A stretch of 39,605 nt of DNA, taken from Leptolyngbya sp. DLM2.Bin27 (GTDB taxonomy: Bacteria > Cyanobacteriota > Cyanobacteriia > Phormidesmidales > Phormidesmidaceae). The stretch spans positions 1 through 39,605 of the forward strand of contig RECJ01000197.1 in assembly GCA_007694115.1 (NCBI GenBank), read 5' to 3'. Within the stretch, counting starts at the first letter, position 1. Each line of letters starts with the position of its first letter. Position numbers and translations under genes: made by a program. Below are positions 7,188-16,449 of the stretch, in pieces. Below the pieces are notes generated by a model. The model saw only the letters and a list, made by a program, of their open reading frames with translations. It made no database searches and was not told where the DNA came from.

Positions 7188-9401
7188 ATGGCAAACCGAC
7201 TAAAAGCGAACCTGCCTCTGGTGGCGATCGCAGGGCTGAGTGCTCTGTCTTTGGGCATGACGGCCGCCCTGGTAAAAACCGTGTCGTCTACGGGCGACGT
7301 AACTATTTTAGAAAACCTAGAAGAGTCACTGGGGCTGGGCCGCAGCGATGCCTTGGCTGCCGATGACCCGGTGCTGGCCCTGGCCCTACAGCCGGTGGCC
7401 CAGCGCCAAGAGTTGCTGGTGGCTGCAGCCGAGGGGCAAGAGGCCACTAGCCGCCACCGGGCTAGGTATTTGCTCGCCCTCGATCTGATTAACCAAGACC
7501 GGGGGGGCAGCGCCATTCCCCTGCTAGAGGGGCTGGAGTCAGAGTATCCGGTGATGGCCCCCTACGTGGCCCTGGCGCTGGCCCAGGCCCAGCGGGCGGC
7601 GGGGCAGGCCGAGGCGGCCCAGCAAACCCAAGATCGGCTGCTGAGCGACTATGGGGATAGCGGCGCGATCGCACCGCTGCTCTACGACCTCGGCCAGCAA
7701 GACCCCGCCTACTGGGATCGACTGGTGCAGCAGTTTCCCCACCACCCCAAGGCGGTGGAGGTGGCCCACCAGCGGCTGACCGCCGACCCCAACCGGGCCG
7801 ACAGCCTGCCGCTGCTGATGATCATGGCGCGGGCGGGGCTGCACCACCCCAGCGCCGGAGCCGCCCTGCTGCGGCTCAAAAACGAGTTTGGCAGCCAGCT
7901 CACCCCCGAAGACTGGCAGACCGTGGGTTTTGGCTTTTGGCGGATCGACAGCTACGGCAACGCGGGGGCGGCCTACGCCCAGGCCCCGCCGTCGCCGCGC
8001 AACCTGTACCGGGCGGCGCGGGGGCTCCAGGTCAGCGGCGGCCAGCGCGATCGCGTCATTGCCCTCTACAACCAGCTTGACCAGCAGTTTCCCGATGCCC
8101 CTGAAACCGCCACCGGCCTGCTGCGGCTCACCCTGAGCCTGCCCAACGATCAGGCCCTCGGCGTGCTCGACCAGGTGGTCAGCCGCTTCCCCGACCGGGC
8201 GGCAGAGGCCCTGGCCCTGCGGGCCGATAAGCTCGACCAGCTCAACAGCGCCGCCTCGGCCCAGGCCACCCGCGAGCTGATTCTCAACGACTACAAAGAC
8301 TCTGACGCCGCCGGCGATATTCGCTTTCAGCGGGCTCGGGCGGCGGCGGCCCAGGGCGATCTGGCCACCGCCCTGAGCTGGGGCAGCGAAGTGCTCAGAC
8401 ACAGCCCCGATAGCGAGTCAGCCGCCGATGCGGGCTATTGGGTGGGCAAGTGGGCCAACCAGCTGGGCCAGCCTGAGGTGGCCCAGAGTGCCCTAGAGAG
8501 CGTGATTGCCCGCCACCCCGAGTCGTACTACGCCTGGCGGTCGGCGGTGGCCCTGGGCTGGAATGTGGGGGACTTTACGACGGTGCGATCTAAGGTGCCC
8601 GTCGTCGCCCCGCCGTCGCAGCGCACCCCGCTGCCCGCCGGCTCAGATAAGCTGCAAGAGCTGTATCTGCTGGGCCAAGACCAGCGGGCCTGGCAGCAGT
8701 GGCAGCTCGAATACGACAACTATCAAGACCCCACCCCCAAGGAACAGTTCACCGACGGCAAACTGCGCCTGGTGGCCTACGACAACCTCAATGGCATCTT
8801 CCAGGTGTCGAGCTTAGCGCTGGCCGATGACCCCGCCGATCTTAAGATTGTCCAAGATCTCAAGCAGCGTCCCGACTTTTGGCACGGGGTGTATCCGCTG
8901 CCCTACGCCGACCTGATTACCACCTGGTCGGCTAACCGCCAGCTCAATCCGCTGCTGGTGGCGGCGCTGATTCGCCAAGAGTCGCGCTTTGAGCACAAAA
9001 TTCGCTCCGGGGTGGGGGCGGCGGGGTTGATGCAGGTGATGCCCGCCACCGCCGAGTGGATTAAAGACCGGGCCGGGCTAGAAACCTTTGATCTCAACGA
9101 CCCCACCGACAATATCAAGCTGGGCACTTGGTACCTCGACTACACCCATGCCGAGTATGACAACCACTCCCTATTTGCGGTGGCCAGCTACAACGCCGGG
9201 CCAGGCGCAGTGGCCCGCTGGATCAACCGGGGCGGCTTTGTCGATGCCGACGACTTTGCCGAGAAAATTCCCTACCCCGAAACCAAGGGCTATGTGCGGG
9301 CGGTGTTTGGCGGCTACTGGAACTATCTGCGGCTGTATGACCCGGTGATTGCCGAGCAGGTTGAAACCCTCCAAAAGCGCCATCGGGGGTTTGAGGGATA
9401 A
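7188..9401 (+). CDS. Soluble lytic murein transglycosylase (SLT domain with TPR-like repeats)
   Basis: Cleaves the glycan strands of peptidoglycan, forming 1,6-anhydro ends. The N-terminal hydrophobic segment (about residues 8-28) is a signal or anchor, so the enzyme acts in the periplasm. A long middle region of helical TPR-like repeats resembles the ring of Slt70-type enzymes. The C-terminal SLT domain holds the catalytic glutamate in ALIRQESRFE (Glu598), followed by GAAGLMQVMPATAEWI and AVASYNAGPGAVARW. The ATG at 7188 (737 aa) puts the signal at the N-terminus; a TTG at 7134 would add 18 residues that look unlike a signal. A D,D-peptidase follows at 9570, so two cell-wall enzymes are neighbours. 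Confidence 0.92.
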   Translation: MANRLKANLPLVAIAGLSALSLGMTAALVKTVSSTGDVTILENLEESLGLGRSDALAADDPVLALALQPVAQRQELLVAAAEGQEATSRHRARYLLALDLINQDRGGSAIPLLEGLESEYPVMAPYVALALAQAQRAAGQAEAAQQTQDRLLSDYGDSGAIAPLLYDLGQQDPAYWDRLVQQFPHHPKAVEVAHQRLTADPNRADSLPLLMIMARAGLHHPSAGAALLRLKNEFGSQLTPEDWQTVGFGFWRIDSYGNAGAAYAQAPPSPRNLYRAARGLQVSGGQRDRVIALYNQLDQQFPDAPETATGLLRLTLSLPNDQALGVLDQVVSRFPDRAAEALALRADKLDQLNSAASAQATRELILNDYKDSDAAGDIRFQRARAAAAQGDLATALSWGSEVLRHSPDSESAADAGYWVGKWANQLGQPEVAQSALESVIARHPESYYAWRSAVALGWNVGDFTTVRSKVPVVAPPSQRTPLPAGSDKLQELYLLGQDQRAWQQWQLEYDNYQDPTPKEQFTDGKLRLVAYDNLNGIFQVSSLALADDPADLKIVQDLKQRPDFWHGVYPLPYADLITTWSANRQLNPLLVAALIRQESRFEHKIRSGVGAAGLMQVMPATAEWIKDRAGLETFDLNDPTDNIKLGTWYLDYTHAEYDNHSLFAVASYNAGPGAVARWINRGGFVDADDFAEKIPYPETKGYVRAVFGGYWNYLRLYDPVIAEQVETLQKRHRGFEG

Positions 9402-9456
9402 AGCGTTGGGGTAGGTAGATTGTCTAGGGCGACTTCTAGAGAACAGTCTCCTCAAT

Positions 9457-9473
9457 GGTGGGCAGTGCCCACC
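9457..9473. repeat. Short dispersed palindrome
   Basis: GGTGGGCAGTGCCCACC is a perfect 8-bp-arm palindrome followed by CTACGG. Similar GTAGGG/GGGCAC...GTGCGCCC palindromes occur near 21105-21135 in this window. It may also act as a weak transcription end for the transglycosylase gene. Confidence 0.55.
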
Positions 9474-9510
9474 CTACGGTTACAGCTACAGCAGCTATAG
9501 TCGCGGGACT

Positions 9511-9543
9511 GAAGCTGGTATTTTTTTCATGGAAATCTCCTAG
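9511..9543. repeat. Dispersed intergenic repeat, copy 1
   Basis: GAAGCTGGTA followed by a T-run and GGAAATCTCCTAG closely resembles the sequence at 12926-12960 (AAAGCTAGTA, T/C-run, GGGAAATCTCCTTAG). Both copies are intergenic and in the same orientation. Confidence 0.6.
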
Positions 9544-9569
9544 CGCTGTTGTGCGTCCCTGGGTTGAAC

Positions 9570-11024
9570 ATGCTTAAAAATCGACGGGTTTTGCCCCTGG
9601 GATTAGCGGTGTCTGCGGGCTTAGTCAGCATTCTGGCTAGCGGCAGCGCCCAGGCGGCCCTCTGCCCCGCCCAGCTCAGCGCCCAGCTCGATGCCGCCCT
9701 CAACCAGGCCCCCCTCGACACCGCCTACACCGGCCTGGTGCTGCAAACCCAGGGGCAAAATGCTCGGACGCTGTACGATCGCAACGGCGATCGCCTGTTT
9801 ACCCCGGCCTCAAACGGCAAGCTGCTCACCACCGCCGCCGCCCTGCATCGACTGGGGGCCGACTACCGCATTCGCACCTCGATCTACGGTACCCCCGGCC
9901 CGGCGGGCAGCACCGCCCTGCGGCTGGTGGGCCGGGGCGACCCCACCATTACCGACGCCGAGGTCAACTCGCTGGCTCAGCAGCTGACGGCGGCGGGGGT
10001 CAGCCAGGTGAGTCTGCTGGTGGCGGATGATTCGTACTTTTCTGGCTCTGCCACAAACCCCACCTGGGAGTGGGCAGACGCCCAGTTTGCCTACGCTGCC
10101 CCGGTGAATAGCCTAATTTTGAACCGCAATGCGATCGCAGTGCAGATCGCCCCCACCCAGGTGGGCCGCCCCCTCAGCGTGGTGGCGGCTCGGGCGCTGC
10201 CCGCTGGCCCGCTGGCCTTGGTCAACGACTCGCTGACCGTGGCGGCGGCGGCTACGCCGCTGCCCCTGGCGCTGAGCCGCACCGGCAACTCGCCAACCCT
10301 GCGGGTGACCGGGCAAATGGCCCAGGGGGCGGCCATGCGCAGCCTCAACCTGGCGGTGCTCAACCCCGCTGAGCAGTTTGCGGCGGCCCTAGAGCAGGGG
10401 CTGCGTCAGCGGTCGGTGGCCGTGGGGCAGCGGGTGATCACCCAAAACCCAGCCCCGGCGGGGCAAGAGCTGGCGGCGGTGCTGTCGCCCCCGGTGGGTG
10501 AGCTGCTGCGGTTGGCCAATCGCGACAGCGACAACCTCTCGGCAGAGGTGCTGCTAAAAACCCTGGGGGCCACCGCCGGCAGCCCCAGGGATGCCAGCCA
10601 GGCGGGGGCAGAGGCGATCAAAACGGCCCTGGCTGAGCTGGGCGTCAATACCGCGCCCCTGCGGGTGGCGGATGGATCTGGGCTGTCGCGCCACAACTTG
10701 GTGTCGCCCAACGCCTTGGTTGACACCTTGCAGGCCATGGCGACCCATCCCCAGGGGCCAGGATTTCGGCAGTCGCTGGCGATCGCAGGCCAGAGCGGCA
10801 CCCTGAGAAATCGGCTGGGGGGCACGGTGCTAGCGGGGCGGTTGCAGGGCAAGACCGGGGCGCTGACAGGCAATGTGTCGCTGTCGGGCTATGTGCAGCC
10901 GCCAAACTATGAGCCGCTGGTGTTTAGTCTGGTGATTAACCACTCCAATCAGCCCGCCAGCCTGCTGCGGGAGAAAATTGACGCGCTGTTGCTGCTGGTG
11001 GTGCAGCTGAGGCAGGGCTGTTAG
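9570..11024 (+). CDS. dacB: D-alanyl-D-alanine carboxypeptidase/endopeptidase (PBP4 family, S13)
   Basis: A penicillin-binding protein of peptidase family S13 that removes the terminal D-Ala or cuts D,D-crosslinks in peptidoglycan. A signal peptide covers about residues 1-29 and ends in SAQA, so it is exported. The three active-site motifs are all visible: SNGK (Ser81), SDN (Ser320) and KTG (Lys428). The segment between motifs one and two includes the long insertion typical of PBP4. The ATG at 9570 is preferred to an upstream TTG at 9549 because it places the basic residues directly before the hydrophobic core. It follows the lytic transglycosylase by 168 bases on the same strand, but an intergenic repeat separates them, so co-transcription is unsure. 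Confidence 0.93.
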   Translation: MLKNRRVLPLGLAVSAGLVSILASGSAQAALCPAQLSAQLDAALNQAPLDTAYTGLVLQTQGQNARTLYDRNGDRLFTPASNGKLLTTAAALHRLGADYRIRTSIYGTPGPAGSTALRLVGRGDPTITDAEVNSLAQQLTAAGVSQVSLLVADDSYFSGSATNPTWEWADAQFAYAAPVNSLILNRNAIAVQIAPTQVGRPLSVVAARALPAGPLALVNDSLTVAAAATPLPLALSRTGNSPTLRVTGQMAQGAAMRSLNLAVLNPAEQFAAALEQGLRQRSVAVGQRVITQNPAPAGQELAAVLSPPVGELLRLANRDSDNLSAEVLLKTLGATAGSPRDASQAGAEAIKTALAELGVNTAPLRVADGSGLSRHNLVSPNALVDTLQAMATHPQGPGFRQSLAIAGQSGTLRNRLGGTVLAGRLQGKTGALTGNVSLSGYVQPPNYEPLVFSLVINHSNQPASLLREKIDALLLLVVQLRQGC

Positions 11025-11269
11025 CGGTCTGTATTCTTGCTCGGGCAAGGGTGTAGGCGGCGGTATTGGCGGTTATTGAGCGTGCGCCTATGTCTTGATG
11101 GGGATAGCAGGGAAGCAATTTGGTGGGACAATGTGGAATCTAAAATAGCGATTCCCAAAGGGACGGCTGTGCCAACGCAATTGTCGATCGGCGTCTAGGC
11201 TGACTGGGGCTTTCGTCTATACTCGTGTCATTCCAGAGTCGATTTGGCGATCGCGGCAGGGGAGTCAGC

Positions 11270-12838
11270 ATGGTGACGATGAAAGAGGCGGCCACGGCCA
11301 CGGCAGCAGCACAGGTGGATGGGTCGTCTGAATTTCAGCAGCTTCAGCAGTCGTTGTGCGATCGCTGGGTGTCGACCGATGCCTTTGACACCCAGGAGCG
11401 GCACATTGTCGTGGTGCCCTCCCTCAGCCTGGACCAAGAAGAGCTGCAAAAAATCGAAGGGGTCAACCACTACGAAGAGCGGCTGCTGTTTTCCCTCATC
11501 CGGCTGCGCAACCCCAACACCCGCCTGGTCTACGTCACCTCCCAGCCCCTGCACCCCAGCATTATTGACTACTACCTAGAGCTGCTGCCCGGCATTCCCA
11601 GCTCCCACGCGCGGGAGCGGCTGACCCTGTTTGCCGCCTACGACAGCTCGCGCAAGCCGCTAAGCCAAAAGCTGCTAGAGCGCCCTCGTTTGCTAGAGCG
11701 CCTGCGCAAGGCCGTCAACCCCGAGCGGGCCTATATGACCTGCTACAACTCCACCCCCTGGGAGCGCGATCTGTCCCTGGCCCTAGGGCTGCCCCTGCTG
11801 GCCCTCGACCCCGACCTGCTGCACTGGGGCACCAAGAGCGGCAGCCGCGAAATCTTTAAACGCTGCGGCATTCCCCACCCGATTGGCAGCGAGCTGGTGT
11901 TTAACCAGCAGGATCTGGCAGCGGCTACGGCTGAGGTGTGGGAGCAAGACCCCAGCCTCAAGCGGATTGTAATCAAGCTCAACGAGGGTTTCTCGGGTGA
12001 GGGCAACGCCCTGCTCGATCTGCGGCCGCTGCAAGAGTTTGCCCCCGGCAGGGCAGAGCATTGCGATCGCACCCAGGCCATTGCCGCCGCCTTCTCCCGG
12101 CTCAGCTTTCAGTGCGACACCGAAACCTGGGATCACTTCTCCGCCAAGATTCCGGTGCTAGGAGCGATCGCCGAGGCCTTTGTCGAAGGCGATCACAAAG
12201 AATCCCCCAGCGTGCAGGGCCGCATCACCCCCCTGGGCGAAGTCGAAATTCTCTCCACCCACGACCAGGAGCTAGGCGGCCCCGACGGGCAAATTTTTCT
12301 CGGCTGCTCCTTTCCGGCCCGGCCCGACTACCGGCTCGAAATTCAGGCCATGGGCCAGCGCATCGGTGAAGAACTGGCCCGCCAGGGGGCGCTAGAGCGC
12401 TACGGGGTCGACTTTATCGCCGTAGCCAAGGGCGACCCCACCGCCCCCCAGTGGGATCTCCAGGCGATCGAGATCAACCTGCGCAAGGGCGGCACCACCC
12501 ACCCCCTGATGGCGATGAAAATGCTCACCGAGGGCCGCTTTCACCAGGCCGATGGGCTGTTTTACACCAAGCAAGAGCAGGTGCGCTACTACCGCGCCTC
12601 CGACAACCTGCAAAGGCCCCACTACCGGGGGCTGCTGCCCAGCGACCTGATGGATATTATCGTCACCAAGCAGCTGCACTTCAACTCCATTAGCGGTGTC
12701 GGGGCCGCCTTTCACCTGATGGGCTGCCTGTCGGAGTACGGCAAAGTCGGCCTCACCTGCATTGGCACTAGCCCCGACCACGCCCGTGAGATCTACGACC
12801 AGGTGGTAGCCGCCCTCGATGAGTCTACCGGCGGCTGA
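11270..12838 (+). CDS. PGM1-like ATP-grasp peptide ligase family protein
   Basis: Resembles the 'peptide ligase PGM1-related' family found in many cyanobacteria, named after the ATP-grasp ligase of pheganomycin synthesis. Such enzymes join a carboxylate to an amine using ATP; the substrate here is unknown. An N-terminal pre-ATP-grasp domain (about residues 20-190, with VVVPSLSLDQ and YVTSQPLHPSIIDYY) precedes the ATP-grasp core. In the core, RIVIKLNEGFSGEGNALL fits the ATP-binding lysine and flexible loop, and the late acidic segment LQAIEINLRKGGTTHP fits the metal-binding E-x-N. The ATG at 11270 has a ribosome site (AGGGGAG, 11258-11264); a GTG at 11225 is possible. No precursor-peptide gene is seen nearby, so a stand-alone conserved role is likely. 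Confidence 0.8.
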   Translation: MVTMKEAATATAAAQVDGSSEFQQLQQSLCDRWVSTDAFDTQERHIVVVPSLSLDQEELQKIEGVNHYEERLLFSLIRLRNPNTRLVYVTSQPLHPSIIDYYLELLPGIPSSHARERLTLFAAYDSSRKPLSQKLLERPRLLERLRKAVNPERAYMTCYNSTPWERDLSLALGLPLLALDPDLLHWGTKSGSREIFKRCGIPHPIGSELVFNQQDLAAATAEVWEQDPSLKRIVIKLNEGFSGEGNALLDLRPLQEFAPGRAEHCDRTQAIAAAFSRLSFQCDTETWDHFSAKIPVLGAIAEAFVEGDHKESPSVQGRITPLGEVEILSTHDQELGGPDGQIFLGCSFPARPDYRLEIQAMGQRIGEELARQGALERYGVDFIAVAKGDPTAPQWDLQAIEINLRKGGTTHPLMAMKMLTEGRFHQADGLFYTKQEQVRYYRASDNLQRPHYRGLLPSDLMDIIVTKQLHFNSISGVGAAFHLMGCLSEYGKVGLTCIGTSPDHAREIYDQVVAALDESTGG

Positions 12839-12925
12839 GGTTCTGAGCAGATTCCTAAAAAAAGAGAAGATCCCCGTTTGATCCAGCAACTGTGGCTACC
12901 GTAGGGTGGCTGCGGTTTCTGGGTT

Positions 12926-12960
12926 AAAGCTAGTATCTTCTTTTCGGGAAATCTCCTTAG
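12926..12960. repeat. Dispersed intergenic repeat, copy 2
   Basis: Second copy of the element at 9511-9543, ending over the stop codon of the SPFH gene on the opposite strand. The region just before it (GTAGGGTGGCTGCGG) also loosely matches the area before copy 1. Confidence 0.55.
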
Positions 12961-13913
12961 GCTTGATCGCCGCCCACGATTGCCCGCATACCTTCCAAGG
13001 TCGCCGGAATGCTCTTGGGGTCCATAAACATCACCTTGCTGCTGTCGCTGCTGCCAATTTTTAGCCCCATCTCCAGGTAGTGCTGGGCAATGATAAATTG
13101 CAGCGCCTCGCGCATGCCGGGGTCACTGGTCAGGGTTTTGGCGATCACCTGCATGGCCTCAGCTGTGCCCTGGGCCTGGAGAATCTGATCTTGGCGCATG
13201 GCCTGGGCGCGGAGCACAATGGTTTTTTGCTGGGCTTCGGCATCTAAAATGGCTGCTTTCTGGCGGGCTTCGGCGTCGAGCACCGCCGACTCAGCCCGGC
13301 CCTTGGCCGAGTTCACCGCCGACTCGCGTTCGCCTTCAGAGGTCAGCACGGCGGCCCGCTTTTTGCGTTCGGCAGCCATTTGCAGCTCCATGGAGTCTTG
13401 CACCGCCTTAGAGGGCACAATGTCGCGCAGCTCCACCCGAGTTACCTTCACCCCCCAGGGGTCGGTAGAAATATCGAGCTCCCGCAGCAGCAGCTCGTTG
13501 ATTTCAGAGCGGGCGGTAAAGGTCTGATCTAGCTCTAGCAAACCCATTTCAGAACGGATTTGGGTGAGCACCAGATTGACCATGGCCGCCTGGAGGTTTT
13601 CAACCTTGTAGTAAGCCTTCTCCATATCGACAATCCGCCAGTAGACCACGGCATCGACGCTGATGGAGACATTGTCGCGGGTGATGCACTGCTGGGGCGG
13701 AATATCGAGTACCCGCTCTCGAATGGTTTGCCTAAACACCACCTTGTCGAGAAACGGAATTAAAAAATTGAGGCCGGGGGTGAGTTTTTTGCCGTTGTAT
13801 TTGCCCAGGGTTTCGACCAGGGCCTCATCGCTCTGGTTGATGATTTTGACCGAGTTAACGGCGATGGAGCCGCCAAAAAACAGCACAATTAAAAAACCAA
13901 ACAAGCCGCCCAT
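12957..13913 (-). CDS. SPFH/band-7 (stomatin-like, QmcA-type) membrane protein
   Basis: A stomatin/prohibitin-like protein that forms oligomeric scaffolds on the cytoplasmic membrane and is linked to membrane-protein quality control. It has an N-terminal hydrophobic anchor (about residues 2-20), then the SPFH domain ([20 protein letters not shown] onward) and a long alanine/glutamate-rich coiled coil (about residues 170-250, with repeats such as [18 protein letters not shown]). The C-terminus ends in a conserved hydrophobic helix. It lies 74 bases downstream of an NfeD gene on the same strand; this NfeD/SPFH pairing is the classical operon (E. coli YbbJ-QmcA). The ATG start directly gives the anchor. 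Confidence 0.93.
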   Translation of the reverse strand: MGGLFGFLIVLFFGGSIAVNSVKIINQSDEALVETLGKYNGKKLTPGLNFLIPFLDKVVFRQTIRERVLDIPPQQCITRDNVSISVDAVVYWRIVDMEKAYYKVENLQAAMVNLVLTQIRSEMGLLELDQTFTARSEINELLLRELDISTDPWGVKVTRVELRDIVPSKAVQDSMELQMAAERKKRAAVLTSEGERESAVNSAKGRAESAVLDAEARQKAAILDAEAQQKTIVLRAQAMRQDQILQAQGTAEAMQVIAKTLTSDPGMREALQFIIAQHYLEMGLKIGSSDSSKVMFMDPKSIPATLEGMRAIVGGDQA

Positions 13914-13987
13914 AGATTTAAGTCCTCAAATGGTTTGCGGTAATCGTTCAAGCTGACGGTGCAGCCTGGATAACAGTAGATTGCCCC

Positions 13988-14413
13988 TCAGGCCCTCAGC
14001 GCACTCTCTGGCATTACAAACAGAGTGTTGCCCTTGCGGCGCACCACTACCACCGGCTGATCGGCGGCAATGGTCATTGTTTCATCATCGCAGCGGGCCT
14101 GCCAAGAGTTGCCCTCGTAGATGACGCGCCCCGTCTGCCCAGGGGCAATGGCCGTCAGGGTGCGGGCCTCGGTTGACTCTTGCAGGCTGTAGGGGGTGCG
14201 TTTGGGCACAAACCGCCGCAGCAAGAAGATAAACACCAGCGACAGCGCCACCCACAGCCCGATCTGGAGGTTGAAGGAGGGCACCACCAGGGCCACTAGG
14301 GCCACGACAAAGGCGCTCAGGCCCAGGGTCGACTCGACAAACCCGGTGGGCAAAAACAGCTCCATAAAGCAAAAGATGGCCCCGAGAATTGCCCAAAATA
14401 AGGGATAGTTCAT
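13988..14413 (-). CDS. NfeD family membrane protein
   Basis: A 141-residue short NfeD-like protein. Two to three hydrophobic segments fill residues 5-65, followed by a soluble OB-fold-like domain (GQTGRVIYEGNSWQARCDDE; VVVVRRKGNTLFVMP) typical of the NfeD C-terminus. Short NfeD proteins work together with an SPFH partner, which here follows directly downstream. The gene is divergent from the PP2C phosphatase gene, and a roughly 190-base gap holds both promoters. Confidence 0.92.
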   Translation of the reverse strand: MNYPLFWAILGAIFCFMELFLPTGFVESTLGLSAFVVALVALVVPSFNLQIGLWVALSLVFIFLLRRFVPKRTPYSLQESTEARTLTAIAPGQTGRVIYEGNSWQARCDDETMTIAADQPVVVVRRKGNTLFVMPESALRA

Positions 14414-14618
14414 AGCAGCCCGGTGGAACGGTAAAGGCCCTGGCAGGGGGCTAAACCCAGTCGCTCAACCCCGATCATAGATTGCCCGTCAGAAAGTTTC
14501 GCTATCCTCATAGGATTAATCTATCCTTTAGGGCCAGACCTTGGGGGAGCTGTTTACGTTGTCTTAAGAGATTGTCTTAAAAAGATTTCCCGGCTGTTGA
14601 TGTGTGCCGATAACCCCT

Positions 14619-16406
14619 ATGAACCGTGTTGAGCGCCGACCCTCTCGCTACAAACCCTACCTCTGGGCCGTGGGCAGCGATCTTGAGACCTTGCCTGTCG
14701 ATGAGCTGGTGGGACAACGCTATCGCGTTGTGGCCCCCTACATTTGGTTAGACACTCAACCCGACCAGCGCCCTAGCGCCCCAGATAGCTTGCCGGTCGA
14801 GGCCATGCCTTACCTCCAGGCTCACCCCCATCGACTGCATGTGCCGGGGCTTTACAGCGTGCTTGAGCGCACTGGTGCTGCGCCGGTTTTGCTGTTAGAA
14901 AATGCGCCGATTCACCCCCAGGCGGGGGAGCTGCTGCCTGAGCTAGAGGCCAGTTTGGGCAGTGCCCCGCCCCTGCGCCAGGCCAACTGGCTATGGCAGC
15001 TGTGGGATCTGTGGGAGAGATTAATGGAGCTGGAGCTGGCCGGGAGTCTGCTGATTCCGGGCAATCTGCGGGTGGATGGCTGGCGGGTGCGCCTGGTAGA
15101 ACTGCGGCCCGAAGTCGAGCCACCGACCTTGGCAGACTTGACGGAGCTGTGGCGATCGCTGCTGTCGCCTCTGCATGTGTCGGTGTCTGAGCCACTGCGG
15201 TTATTGGTCAACCAGCTCGACGCCAATGACCTCGACCCCGACACCCTGGCGATCGAACTCAACCAAATTTTGCTGGCCCAGGCGGCCACGGTGACCACCC
15301 GCATTGCCCTATCCGGGGCCACGGCCCAGGGGCCAACCCAGCCCCGCAACGAAGATGCCTGCTGGCCGGTGGGCACCCAGACCGAGGGGGGCTTGCAGGT
15401 GGCAATGGTCTGCGATGGGGTGGGCGGCCACGACGGCGGCGAGGTGGCTAGCCAGCTGGCGGTGCAGTCACTGCACATTCAGCTCCAGGCGCTGCTGGCC
15501 GAGACTCAAAACGAACTGCGGGTGCTGCCACCCCAGGTGATCATCCAGCAGATTGAGGCGGTGATTCGCATCGTCAACGAGTTGATCAACTTTCAAAACG
15601 ACAACCACGGCTGGACGGGTCGCCAGCGCATGGGCACCACCCTGGTGATGGCGGTGGTGCTGCCCCAGCGGGTGCAGACCGACGACGGCTGGGAGCGGGT
15701 CAACGAAGTTTACCTAGCCCACGTCGGCGACAGCCGCGCCTATTGGATTACCCCCGACTACTGCCACACCCTCACGGTCGATGACGACATTGCCGGGCGC
15801 GAGGTGATCGCCGGCCGCCAAATCTGGCCCGTGGCCCTAGAGCGCAGCGACGCCGGGGCGCTGACCCAGGCCATTGGCACCCGCAGCGGCGACCACCTGA
15901 CGCCCCACATTCAGCGATTTATCTTTGATGAGACCGGTATTTTGCTGCTGTGCACTGACGGCCTCAGCGACAACTACCGCATTGAAAATGCCTGGGCCAA
16001 CTACATCGGCTTGATTGTTAAAGACATTGTCACCCTCGACTCGGCGGTGGCCTCGTGGATTGAGCTGGCCAACCAAAAAAATGGCCACGACAACACCGCC
16101 GTGGTGCTGATGCAGCACAAGCTCTTGACCCCGGCACAGACCGCCGGGGAAACCCCCGTTGGCGTCGACGCTCAGCCGGAGACGGCGACCCCTGCCAGAG
16201 CCAAGCTCTACGGCGAAAGCCTGCCCCAGGACGAGGATGTCTCTACCCCGGCTGTGGCCAAGCCGCCGCGCGGTGTGCCTCGGTGGGTGCTGGCCGTCTC
16301 GGGGTCGGCCCTGCTGGTGGGGCTGCTGGGCTGGTGGTGGCTGGCCAGTCGCGCGCCAGAGGTGCCAGAGGTGCCAGAGACCCCGCCGACGGCTCCGGCT
16401 CCCTAG
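14619..16406 (+). CDS. PP2C-type Ser/Thr phosphatase with degenerate kinase-like N-terminus and C-terminal membrane anchor
   Basis: A three-part protein. Residues 1-225 look like a degenerate protein-kinase fold: LLENAPI fits the hinge, and SLLIPGNLRVDGWRVRLVEL fits the catalytic loop and following strand, with HRD replaced by SLL and DFG by a VEL-type sequence, while the loop Asn (about 149) is kept. Residues 225-510 are a PP2C metal-dependent phosphatase with all main motifs: QPRNEDA, CDGVGGHDGGE (Asp266), HVGDSRAYW, LLCTDGLSDNY and HDNTAVVL. A proline/threonine-rich linker leads to one C-terminal membrane helix (about 556-577) and a short periplasmic tail. The kinase reading is from motif comparison by eye. 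The ATG at 14619 was chosen over a GTG at 14604; neither has a clear ribosome site. The two genes that follow are probably co-transcribed. Confidence 0.88.
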   Translation: MNRVERRPSRYKPYLWAVGSDLETLPVDELVGQRYRVVAPYIWLDTQPDQRPSAPDSLPVEAMPYLQAHPHRLHVPGLYSVLERTGAAPVLLLENAPIHPQAGELLPELEASLGSAPPLRQANWLWQLWDLWERLMELELAGSLLIPGNLRVDGWRVRLVELRPEVEPPTLADLTELWRSLLSPLHVSVSEPLRLLVNQLDANDLDPDTLAIELNQILLAQAATVTTRIALSGATAQGPTQPRNEDACWPVGTQTEGGLQVAMVCDGVGGHDGGEVASQLAVQSLHIQLQALLAETQNELRVLPPQVIIQQIEAVIRIVNELINFQNDNHGWTGRQRMGTTLVMAVVLPQRVQTDDGWERVNEVYLAHVGDSRAYWITPDYCHTLTVDDDIAGREVIAGRQIWPVALERSDAGALTQAIGTRSGDHLTPHIQRFIFDETGILLLCTDGLSDNYRIENAWANYIGLIVKDIVTLDSAVASWIELANQKNGHDNTAVVLMQHKLLTPAQTAGETPVGVDAQPETATPARAKLYGESLPQDEDVSTPAVAKPPRGVPRWVLAVSGSALLVGLLGWWWLASRAPEVPEVPETPPTAPAP

Positions 16407-16449
16407 GGATGGGTGAGTGGGTGGATGGGTGGCGTTCACCGCAGGCAAG

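Noticed and set aside
7539..8402. 287-aa minus-strand frame inside the lytic transglycosylase gene
   Set aside because: It is a GC-driven shadow of the TPR region with biased Gly/Arg/Gln content.
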